From the NCBI GenBank assembly GCA_965652415.1, contig CBFGVH010000003.1, positions 1 through 64,000 of the forward strand: a stretch of DNA of 64,000 bases. The letters run 5' to 3'. Position 1 is the first letter of the stretch. Every line of letters starts with the position of its first letter. Below, piece by piece: positions 46,691 to 53,487 of this stretch. The notes beneath the pieces are model-generated. The model saw nothing but the letters and a program-made list of their open reading frames with translations, did not search any database and had not been told where the DNA came from. The position numbers and the translations under genes were made by a program. Source of the stretch: BQJD01 sp965652415. Its GTDB lineage: Bacteria > Pseudomonadota > Gammaproteobacteria > Arenicellales > CAJQKF01.

Positions 46691-48161
46691 CGAACACCTC
46701 CTGCGTATAGGCCGGCTCGACCTGGAGCTGGATCGGGCGCCGGATGAACTCCTGCAGGTCGGCAAGGCCGGTGGACTCCTCGTCCAGCAGCACGTCGATG
46801 ACCACCTGCGCCGCCAGCACCATGAAACCCGTGGCCTCGAACTGGCGCGCCTCGCGCAGGATCTCGCGGAAGATCTCGTAGCACACGGTCTGCGGCGTCT
46901 TCTGCACGCCGCGGCCGGCGCACGCCGGGCACGGCTGGGTCAGGGTCCGCTCGAGACTTTCGCGGGTGCGCTTGCGGGTGATCTCCACCAGCCCCAGCAC
47001 CGACATGTCGGCGATATGGGCGCGGGCGCCGTCGCGGGCAAGCGCCTTCTCAAGCGCGCGCATCACCTGGCGGCGGTGTTCCTCCTGCTCCATGTCGATG
47101 AAGTCGACGATGATGATGCCGCCGATATTGCGCAACCTCAACTGGCGGGCGATGGTCTGCGCGGCCTCGAGGTTGGTCTTGAACAGCGTCTCCTCGAGGT
47201 TGCGCCGGCCGACAAAGGCGCCGGTGTTGACGTCGATGGTGGTCATCGCCTCGGTCTGGTCGATGACGAGATAACCACCGGACTTGAGCTGCACCACGCG
47301 GTCCAGCGCGCGCTGGATCTCGTCCTCCACCGAGTACAGGTCGAAGATGGGCCGCTCGCCCGGGTAGTACTCCATCTTCTCGAGCACCTCCGGCACCAGT
47401 TCGCGGGCAAGATCGCGGGCCTTCTGGTAGGTCTCCCGGGAGTCGATGCGGATCTTCTCGATCTGGTCGGTGACCAGGTCGCGCAGGGCGCGCATGGCAA
47501 GCGGCAGGTCCTCGTGGACGAGGCCGGTGCCGACGTCGTCCATGTTCTTGCGCGCCCGCTCCCAGACCCGCTTCAGGAACTGCATGTCCTGGAGCATGTC
47601 GTCCTTGTCGGCCGACTCGCCGGCCGTGCGCACGATGAAGCCGCCGGCGATGGCGAGCTGCTCGCGGCTGTCGCGCACCGCCTGCTTGAGGCGCTCGCGC
47701 TCGTCGGGGTCGACGATGCGCTGCGACACGCCCACGTGGTCGGTGCCGGGCAGGTAGACGAGATTGCGTGACGGGATGGCGATCTGCGTGGTCAGCCGCG
47801 CCCCCTTGCTGCCGATCGGATCCTTGACCACTTGTACCACGACCGACTGGCCCTCGCGCACCAGGGCGGCGATGGGCTGCTTGTCGCCGTTCTCGTCGGG
47901 CAGGTCGCAGGAGCGCACCTGGCCGTTGCCGGTGTCGATCACGATGTCGTCGGCGTGCAGGAACCCGGTACGCTCCAGGCCGATCTCGACGAACGCCGCC
48001 TGCATGCCCGGCAGCACGCGCACCACCTTGCCGCGGTAGATGTTGCCGACGATTCCCTTGCCGTGGCTGCGCTCGACGTGCACCTCCTGCAGCACGCCGT
48101 TCTCGACCACGGCGACGCGAGTCTCCTGGGGAGTGATGTTGATCAGCAGTTCTTCGCTCAC
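46674..48161 (-). CDS. rng: Ribonuclease G
   Basis: 495 residues; E. coli RNase G has 489. Single-strand endoribonuclease that matures the 16S rRNA 5' end and decays mRNA. N-terminal S1 domain from NIYRGKVVRVLPGMQAAFVE, the RNase E/G catalytic region with the two metal-binding Asp residues in TIDVNTGAFVG and IIIVDFIDMEQEEHRRQVM, and the zinc-link Cys pair in TQPCPACAGRG. No long C-terminal scaffold, so it is RNase G rather than RNase E. It overlaps maf by 4 bases. Confidence 0.96.
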   Translation of the reverse strand: MSEELLINITPQETRVAVVENGVLQEVHVERSHGKGIVGNIYRGKVVRVLPGMQAAFVEIGLERTGFLHADDIVIDTGNGQVRSCDLPDENGDKQPIAALVREGQSVVVQVVKDPIGSKGARLTTQIAIPSRNLVYLPGTDHVGVSQRIVDPDERERLKQAVRDSREQLAIAGGFIVRTAGESADKDDMLQDMQFLKRVWERARKNMDDVGTGLVHEDLPLAMRALRDLVTDQIEKIRIDSRETYQKARDLARELVPEVLEKMEYYPGERPIFDLYSVEDEIQRALDRVVQLKSGGYLVIDQTEAMTTIDVNTGAFVGRRNLEETLFKTNLEAAQTIARQLRLRNIGGIIIVDFIDMEQEEHRRQVMRALEKALARDGARAHIADMSVLGLVEITRKRTRESLERTLTQPCPACAGRGVQKTPQTVCYEIFREILREARQFEATGFMVLAAQVVIDVLLDEESTGLADLQEFIRRPIQLQVEPAYTQEVFDVVLV

Positions 48162-48739
48162 AAGTCGATCCCGGCGCGCGAGAGGAGCATCGCGGTTTCA
48201 TAAAGGGGCAGGCCGACCACGTTGCTGTAGCTGCCTTCGATGCGGCGGATGAACACGGCGGCGCGGCCCTGGATGCCGTAGCCGCCAGCCTTGTCGAGGG
48301 ATTCACCGCTTTCGCAGTAGCGTTCGATCTCGCGCGAGGTCAGCGCGCGGAACCAGACCTCGGTCTCGCCGAGGGCCTCGAAGCGGCGCGCGCCCTGTCG
48401 TACGACCACCGCAGTATAAACCCAATGCGAGCGGTTCGATAACCGGCCCAGCATGCGCATCGCGTCGGCATGATCCGACGGCTTGCCGAGTGCCTCGCCG
48501 TCGAGCACCACCTCGGTGTCGGCGGCGAGCACCGGCAGCGCCGGGCCGCCGCCGGCCGCGGCCTTGGCACGGGCGATCGCCAGCACCCGCTCGCGGGCCG
48601 TGTCACCACCGATCGCGGTCTCGTCGACGGGATGGGGCTCGCACCTGAACGGCACCCCGATCTGGCGCAAGAGCTCGGCGCGCCTGGGCGATGCCGAGGC
48701 GAGTACGACGACCGGCTCAGCGATGGTACGGCAGGCCAT
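48158..48739 (-). CDS. maf: Maf family nucleoside triphosphate pyrophosphatase
   Basis: 193 residues. House-cleaning enzyme that hydrolyses dTTP, UTP or modified pyrimidine triphosphates (YhdE group). It shows LASASPRRAELLRQIGVPF, the catalytic-metal Asp in LAADTEVVLDGEALGKPSD, and GYGIQGRAAVFIRRIEGSY. The start overlaps the rlmH 3' end by 23 bases; no closer start codon exists. It is coupled to rng downstream by a 4-base overlap. Confidence 0.93.
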   Translation of the reverse strand: MACRTIAEPVVVLASASPRRAELLRQIGVPFRCEPHPVDETAIGGDTARERVLAIARAKAAAGGGPALPVLAADTEVVLDGEALGKPSDHADAMRMLGRLSNRSHWVYTAVVVRQGARRFEALGETEVWFRALTSREIERYCESGESLDKAGGYGIQGRAAVFIRRIEGSYSNVVGLPLYETAMLLSRAGIDL

Positions 48740-49184
48740 GGTTGATGCTGAATGCGCGATAGATCTGCTCGGCGAGAATCACCCGCACCAGCGGATGGGC
48801 GAAGGTCAGGTCGGACAGCGAAAGCCTGAGCGGGCAACGAGCCAGGCACGACGGCGACAGGCCCTCCGGACCGCCCACCAGGAAGGCGACGTCCTGTGCA
48901 TCGTCGACCCAGCGTGCCAGCATGCTGGCCAGCGACTCGGTGTCGACCCGCTTGCCGGCGCGGTCGAGGGCGACAGGCAGCGCACCGGGTGGCACCCGCT
49001 CGAGCAGCGCCTCGCCCTCGGCCTCGACGATCCTGGCCAGATCGGCGTTCTTGCCGCGCCGCCCGGCGGCCACCTCCACCAATTGCAGCGAGAGCGGCGG
49101 CGCGAGGCGGCGGCGGTACTCCTCGAAGCCCTCGCCGACCCAGCCGGGCATGCGCTGTCCCACCGCCACGACATGGATCTTCAC
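48717..49184 (-). CDS. rlmH: 23S rRNA pseudouridine-1915 N3-methyltransferase RlmH
   Basis: 155 residues, the exact family length. SPOUT-class methyltransferase that acts on the pseudouridine of the 70S ribosome. Starts MKIHVVAVGQRMPGWVGEGF; the knot that binds AdoMet contains FLVGGPEGLSPSC, and the C-terminus HPLVRVILAEQIYRAFSIN ends in GLPYHR, all characteristic. It lies 12 bases after rsfS. Confidence 0.96.
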   Translation of the reverse strand: MKIHVVAVGQRMPGWVGEGFEEYRRRLAPPLSLQLVEVAAGRRGKNADLARIVEAEGEALLERVPPGALPVALDRAGKRVDTESLASMLARWVDDAQDVAFLVGGPEGLSPSCLARCPLRLSLSDLTFAHPLVRVILAEQIYRAFSINHGLPYHR

Positions 49185-49196
49185 CTGGACCCGGGC

Positions 49197-49586
49197 TTAA
49201 TCGGAAGCCTCGCGGGCGCGGCGCAGCATGGCCTCGTTGAACCCGGACTGCCACAGGCCCTCGAGGTCGTAGTGGTCGCGCACGGACTTCTGCATGACGT
49301 GGCAGACCACGTCGCCGAAGTCGAGCAGGATCCACTCGCCGCCGTCTTCGCCCTCGACGCCGCGGACCCTGGTGCCGCGCTCGCGCATCCCCTCGACGGT
49401 GTTGGCGGCCAGCGCCTTTACGTGCCGGTTCGACGTGCCGGTGGCGACCACCATGAAATCGGTCATGGTGGTCAGCTTGCTCACGTCCATGCGAACGATG
49501 TCGAGCGCCTTGCCGTCCTCGAGTTGTTCGACGATGGCGTCGCAGAGCCTGGCGGAATCGGCGATGGTTGGCGTCGTCTTACTCAT
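49197..49586 (-). CDS. rsfS: Ribosomal silencing factor RsfS
   Basis: 129 residues from the ATG at 49584-49586; the upstream frame is the shadow of nadD. Binds uL14 on the 50S subunit and blocks joining with 30S in starvation. The family core is KALDIVRMDVSKLTTMTDF, ATGTSNRHVKALA and WILLDFGDVVCHVMQKSVRD. It overlaps the nadD end by 8 bases. Confidence 0.95.
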   Translation of the reverse strand: MSKTTPTIADSARLCDAIVEQLEDGKALDIVRMDVSKLTTMTDFMVVATGTSNRHVKALAANTVEGMRERGTRVRGVEGEDGGEWILLDFGDVVCHVMQKSVRDHYDLEGLWQSGFNEAMLRRAREASD

Positions 49587-50196
49587 ATAGATGATGCTCG
49601 CGGATGTAGGAAAGGACGGGCGGCGGCAGCATGTCTTCCACGCGCCCGTGGCCGGCAAGGGCCCGACGAAGCGCCGTCGCGGAAATATCGCAGGGAGGCA
49701 TGCCCACCGCGATGACGCGGCCGGGCGGCGCCAGCGCATCGACCGCCGTCGCCGGCGTCTCGCCGGCAAGCCAGTCGGGCAGCCGGCCGGGATCGTCGAA
49801 GCCGGGACGGTTGACCACGGCGATGTCGGCCAGGGCACGCAGATCCTCGAAACGGTGCCATTTCGGCAGGCTGTCGAAGGCGTCGCGGCCGACGATGAGC
49901 ACCAGCCGACTGCCGGGCCACTCCGCGTGGATCGACTCCAGGGTCAGCACGGTGTAGGAGGTGCCGGCGCGCTCGAGTTCGCGGCCGTCGATCACCACCT
50001 TCGGCCTTCCCTCGAGGGCCAGCTCGACCATCCGCAGGCGGTGCTCCGGCGCCGCCGACGGCTGCGCCTTCAGCGGCGGCACGGCGGCCGGTACCACGTG
50101 GATCACGTCGATCGACAACCGCGCCAGCACCGCGTCGACGAGCGCCAGGTGACCGTTGTGAACGGGATCGAAGGTGCCCCCGAAAACCCCGATGAT
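49579..50196 (-). CDS. nadD: Nicotinate-nucleotide adenylyltransferase, apparent ATC start
   Basis: About 205 residues. It makes nicotinate adenine dinucleotide in NAD synthesis. The essential N-terminal motif IGVFGGTFDPVHNGHLALVD (with HNGH) is encoded just upstream of the first GTG at 50128-50130, which is too late to be the true start. No in-frame ATG, GTG or TTG exists between this motif and the in-frame TGA of proA (50239-50241). The codon in the expected start place is ATC at 50194-50196; another ATC at 50212-50214 has GAGGT six bases upstream. The C-terminus DISATALRRALAGHGRVEDM and LSYIREHHLYE is normal. A base-calling error is possible. Confidence 0.85.
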   Translation of the reverse strand: MIGVFGGTFDPVHNGHLALVDAVLARLSIDVIHVVPAAVPPLKAQPSAAPEHRLRMVELALEGRPKVVIDGRELERAGTSYTVLTLESIHAEWPGSRLVLIVGRDAFDSLPKWHRFEDLRALADIAVVNRPGFDDPGRLPDWLAGETPATAVDALAPPGRVIAVGMPPCDISATALRRALAGHGRVEDMLPPPVLSYIREHHLYE

Positions 50197-50238
50197 GCGA
50201 CCGCCGCCGGTGATGACCGAACCTCGTGTCTCGCGGGT

Positions 50239-51519
50239 TCAGGGACGAATGGTGCCGTCGCCGAACACCACGTACTTTTGCGTGGTGAGGCCCTCGAGAC
50301 CGACCGGGCCGCGCACGTGCAGCTTGTTGGTGCTGATACCGATCTCGGCGCCGAGGCCGTATTCGAAGCCGTCGGCGAACTGGGTCGAGGCGTTGACCAT
50401 GACCGAGCTCGAGTCCACCTCGGCGAGGAAGCGATCGGCGCGGCTGACGTTCTCGGTGACGATGGCGTCGGTGTGGCCCGAACCGTAGGTGGCGATGTGC
50501 TCAATGGCGGCGTCGAGCCCGTCGACCACCCGGATCGACAGTATGGGCGCGAGGTACTCCGTAACCCAGTCCTCGTCGGTTGCCGCGTTCATGCCGGGTG
50601 AAAGTTCCCGGGTGCGCTCGCAGCCGCGCAACTCGACACCGGCGTCCGTGTAGCGCCGCACCAGCTCGGGCAGGACCGCGGGGGCCATGGCTTCGGCGAT
50701 GAGCAGGGTCTCCATGGCCCCGCAGATGCCGTAGCGACGGGTCTTGGCGTTGACCGCGACGCGAACGGCCTTGTCGACGTCGGCGTCGTCGTCGATGTAG
50801 ACGTGGCAGATGCCGTCGAGGTGCTTGATCACGGGCACGGTGGCGTCGCGGCTGATGCGCTCGATCAAGCCCTTGCCGCCGCGCGGCACGATGACGTCGA
50901 CGAACTCGTCCATGGTCACCAGCGCGCCGACCGCGGCGCGGTCGGTGGTGTCGATGACCTGCACGGCCTCGGCCGGCAGCGATGCCGCGGCCAGCCCTTC
51001 GGCGATGCAGGCGGCGATGGCAAGGTTCGAGTTGATGGCCTCGGAGCCGCCGCGCAGGATCACCGCGTTGCCGGATTTCAGGCACAGCCCTGCAGCGTCG
51101 GCGGTGACGTTGGGCCGCGACTCGTAGATGATGGCGATGACGCCGATGGGCACCCGCATGCGGCCGACCCGGATGCCCGAGGGGCGGCGGCGCAGGTCGG
51201 TGATCTCGCCGACCGGGTCGGGCAGCGCGGCGATCTGGCGCAGTCCCTCGGCCATGGCGGCAATGCGCGACGGCGTCAGTTCCAGGCGATCCATCAGCGC
51301 CGGCGACAGCGATTTCTGGCGCCCGCCCTCGAGGTCGAGTCGGTTGGCGCGCTGGATCGACTCGACCCGGGCCTCGATGGCGTTGGCGGTCGCCTCGAGG
51401 GCGCGATTGCGGCTCGCGGTGTCGCTGGCCGCGAGCGCGCGCGATGCCCGCCGCGCCTGCCGGCCAATCTCGGCCACGCGAGCGGCGACGTCGCCGGTCG
51501 TTGCGGTGGTAGCGGTCAT
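50239..51519 (-). CDS. proA: Glutamate-5-semialdehyde dehydrogenase
   Basis: 426 residues, close to E. coli ProA (417). NADPH-dependent reduction of glutamyl-5-phosphate in proline synthesis. RMRVPIGVIAIIYESRPNVT, the catalytic-Cys region in TRRYGICGAMETLLIAE, GNAVILRGGSEAINSNLAI and GRPVGLEGLTT-like GPVGLEGLTTQKYVVFGDG are seen. It lies between holA and nadD, 19 and 42 bases away. The proB partner is not in the window. Confidence 0.96.
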   Translation of the reverse strand: MTATTATTGDVAARVAEIGRQARRASRALAASDTASRNRALEATANAIEARVESIQRANRLDLEGGRQKSLSPALMDRLELTPSRIAAMAEGLRQIAALPDPVGEITDLRRRPSGIRVGRMRVPIGVIAIIYESRPNVTADAAGLCLKSGNAVILRGGSEAINSNLAIAACIAEGLAAASLPAEAVQVIDTTDRAAVGALVTMDEFVDVIVPRGGKGLIERISRDATVPVIKHLDGICHVYIDDDADVDKAVRVAVNAKTRRYGICGAMETLLIAEAMAPAVLPELVRRYTDAGVELRGCERTRELSPGMNAATDEDWVTEYLAPILSIRVVDGLDAAIEHIATYGSGHTDAIVTENVSRADRFLAEVDSSSVMVNASTQFADGFEYGLGAEIGISTNKLHVRGPVGLEGLTTQKYVVFGDGTIRP

Positions 51520-51538
51520 CAGGCTGGATAGGACGGTT

Positions 51539-52573
51539 TCACTGGACGGATTTTATACCACACAGCGCCAGCGCCACCCGCTCGATTTCGACCCATGGAT
51601 CGTCGGGCCCGTCGGCATGGCGTTCCTGGCCCTTCACTCGCCGGTCGAGGTACGCCACCCGCCGGTGCACGGCGCCGAGACGGGACAATCCGAGCCGCTT
51701 CAGGGCGGACATCACAATCGGCACCCGGCTCGACCAGATGCGCTGCGAATTCATCACCTCGGCGCGCGGCCGGCCGGCCTTGAGCGCGGCGCCGACCAGG
51801 CCGAGGGTGCGGACCTCGCGGGCCAGCGCCCACACCAGCACCACCGGCTCGGCGCCGCCGGCGCGCAGGCTGCGCAGGATGCGCACCGCCCGGGCGCCCT
51901 GCCCGGCCACACAGGCGTCCACCAGGGCGAACACGGTGAAGCGGGCGTGATCGGCCATCACCTCCTCGAGCCGCTTCTCGTCCAGGGTGCCGCCGGGGGG
52001 AACCATCAGCGCCAACTTGCGGACTTCCTGGTCGGCCGCGAGCAGGTTGCCCTCGACGAAGTAGGCGAGCCGCGCCGCCGCATCGTCGGTACAGGCCACA
52101 TCGAGATCGGCGAATCGCTGCCTGATCCAGCGCGGCAGCGCCGCGGCGCTCACGGTGCCGGTATCCACCACCACCGCGTCGCGGACGAGCGCCTTGTACC
52201 AACTCTTGCCGAGGCTCTTCTTGTCGAGTCTGCCGCACAGGACGACCAGCGCGGTATCGTCGCCGGGCGACGCAAGGAAGTCGTTGATGAACTCCTCGCC
52301 CTTCTCCCCCGGACTGTCACCGGCCAGGCGCAGTTCGATGGTGCGGCGCTCGGGGAACAGGGACAGCGAGCGCGACGAGCGGGTGAGCGCGGAGAAGTCG
52401 AACCCGGCCTCGGCGGTATAGCGGCTGACGTCGCCGTAGCCGCGCGCCGCGAGATGGGCCCGAATCGCCCCGCGGGCCTCGTCGACCAGCAGGGTCTCGG
52501 CACCGTGAACGAAGAAGCAGCGCGTGGTCGTGCCGTCCAGTGCCGATTTCAGCCGGGCGGCGGGTACCTCCAT
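51539..52573 (-). CDS. holA: DNA polymerase III subunit delta
   Basis: 344 residues; E. coli HolA has 343. Clamp-loader subunit that opens the beta sliding clamp. FFVHGAETLLVDEARGAIRA, LSLFPERRTIELRL (the clamp-contact segment with Leu-Phe), VVLCGRLDKKSLGKSWYKAL and EGNLLAADQEVRKLALM are family landmarks. It lies 40 bases after lptE, the conserved gammaproteobacterial order. Confidence 0.94.
   Translation of the reverse strand: MEVPAARLKSALDGTTTRCFFVHGAETLLVDEARGAIRAHLAARGYGDVSRYTAEAGFDFSALTRSSRSLSLFPERRTIELRLAGDSPGEKGEEFINDFLASPGDDTALVVLCGRLDKKSLGKSWYKALVRDAVVVDTGTVSAAALPRWIRQRFADLDVACTDDAAARLAYFVEGNLLAADQEVRKLALMVPPGGTLDEKRLEEVMADHARFTVFALVDACVAGQGARAVRILRSLRAGGAEPVVLVWALAREVRTLGLVGAALKAGRPRAEVMNSQRIWSSRVPIVMSALKRLGLSRLGAVHRRVAYLDRRVKGQERHADGPDDPWVEIERVALALCGIKSVQ
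51552..51557 (-). promoter_or_regulatory. Candidate extended -10 box for proA
   Basis: The minus strand reads TGTGTGGTATAAAATCC. TATAAA with TG one base upstream resembles an extended -10 element. It lies inside the last codons of holA, 32 bases before the proA start. Confidence 0.33.
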
Positions 52574-52613
52574 GAAATCTGAATCGCGGGGGCCGCAGCC
52601 GGGGCGGCCCGGG

Positions 52614-53096
52614 CTAGCGGATGGAACTCAGCTGGCGCATCATGCGCTGAACGATCTGCGAGCGCATCTCCTCGATCAGGAACTCCTCCTCGCTTTCCTT
52701 CTGCAGCACCTGGGTGGAGTCGAAATCGAACGGGCGCTTGAGCGTGATGACCGGACTGCGGTAGATCTGCTGCCCCTCGGGGGTCACCACCGCGAAGCGC
52801 GCGTCGTAACGCAGCTCGTAACCGGTGGCAAGGCCCCGGGCGTCGAGCGTTCGCACCTCGCGCTCGTAGCGAGAATCGAGCAGGATCGCCGAAGTACCCG
52901 CGTCAGCCGATTGGACGATCTGCGCACCGCTGAATTCCAGCGAATCCTTAAGCTCCGACACGAGGTCCGGGTCGCGACCCTCGACGTACACGCTCTCCAG
53001 CACCGGCGCCAGCTCGACCTTGCCGCGCAGCTTGAACCCGCAGCCCTGAAGCAGCAGCGCCACGCTCACGAGAATCAACAAGGCCGGTTTTCGCAT
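52614..53096 (-). CDS. lptE: LPS-assembly lipoprotein LptE
   Basis: 160 residues. Outer-membrane lipoprotein that plugs the LptD barrel and helps insert lipopolysaccharide. A lipoprotein signal peptide ends in the lipobox LLLQGC (Cys19), followed by GFKLRGKVELAPVLESVYVE, the LptE start. SSQVLQKE-like FDFDSTQVLQKESEEEFLIE and the end EMRSQIVQRMMRQLSSI are typical. Position between leuS and holA supports the call. A perfect TATAAT lies about 60 bases upstream. Confidence 0.92.
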   Translation of the reverse strand: MRKPALLILVSVALLLQGCGFKLRGKVELAPVLESVYVEGRDPDLVSELKDSLEFSGAQIVQSADAGTSAILLDSRYEREVRTLDARGLATGYELRYDARFAVVTPEGQQIYRSPVITLKRPFDFDSTQVLQKESEEEFLIEEMRSQIVQRMMRQLSSIR

Positions 53097-53158
53097 GGAG
53101 TCACCTGATGGGTCCGTCGAAAGTGTGTCCCGGCCATAGCCGGGCGCGTTGCTTTCGC

Positions 53159-53164
53159 ATTATA
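53159..53164 (-). promoter_or_regulatory. Candidate -10 box for lptE-holA-proA
   Basis: The minus strand reads ATTCCGTATAATGCGAAAGC, a perfect TATAAT 62 bases upstream of lptE. It implies that the genes after the repeat-filled gap have their own promoter and need not depend on read-through from leuS. Confidence 0.48.
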
Positions 53165-53199
53165 CGGAATTCTGCCCGCCGGGCGTACGACGCCAGTAA

Positions 53200-53231
53200 A
53201 GAATCGCCGGCAGGCCGGCTCCTACAGTGCC
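53200..53231. repeat. Half unit of the REPIN-like repeat
   Basis: AGAATCGCCGGCAGGCCGGC followed by TCCTACAGTGCC. It is identical over its core to the right half of the complete unit that follows. It belongs to the repeat cluster filling the 391-base gap between lptE and leuS, which also holds the lptE promoter and no gene. Confidence 0.8.
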
Positions 53232-53253
53232 AACACGCGGCTCCACGGCGAGG

Positions 53254-53349
53254 CGAAGCCGCGGTGCAGGAGCCTGCCTGCAGGCGATTGAAGCGGCGGG
53301 CACGCGCGGCGCCCGAAAGAATCGCCGGCAGGCCGGCTCCTACAGTGCC
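53254..53349 (-). repeat. REPIN-like paired palindrome, copy 3
   Basis: Same unit as at 21410 and 21525 but in the opposite orientation. Left half CGAAGCCGCGGTGCAGGAGC followed by CTGCCTGCAGGCGATTG, spacer with GCGGCGGGCAC, right half AGAATCGCCGGCAGGCCGGC followed by TCCTACAGTGCC. The left half's TGCAGGAG has one change from the usual TGTAGGAG. Confidence 0.85.
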
Positions 53350-53373
53350 GCCGCCCAATCCTCGCGGCAGATC

Positions 53374-53411
53374 GAAGCCGCGGTGTAGGAGCCCGCCTGC
53401 AGGCGATGGCA
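53374..53411. repeat. Half unit of the REPIN-like repeat
   Basis: GAAGCCGCGGTGTAGGAGCC followed by CGCCTGCAGGCGATGGCA. It matches the left half of the neighbouring complete unit, without a partner half downstream. Confidence 0.8.
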
Positions 53412-53487
53412 TCACGCGCACGGCGCCAGGAGAATTCGCCGGCCTCACAGGCGATCGCGCCTCCGCGGTGCCCCGGTCGGCCCGCCC

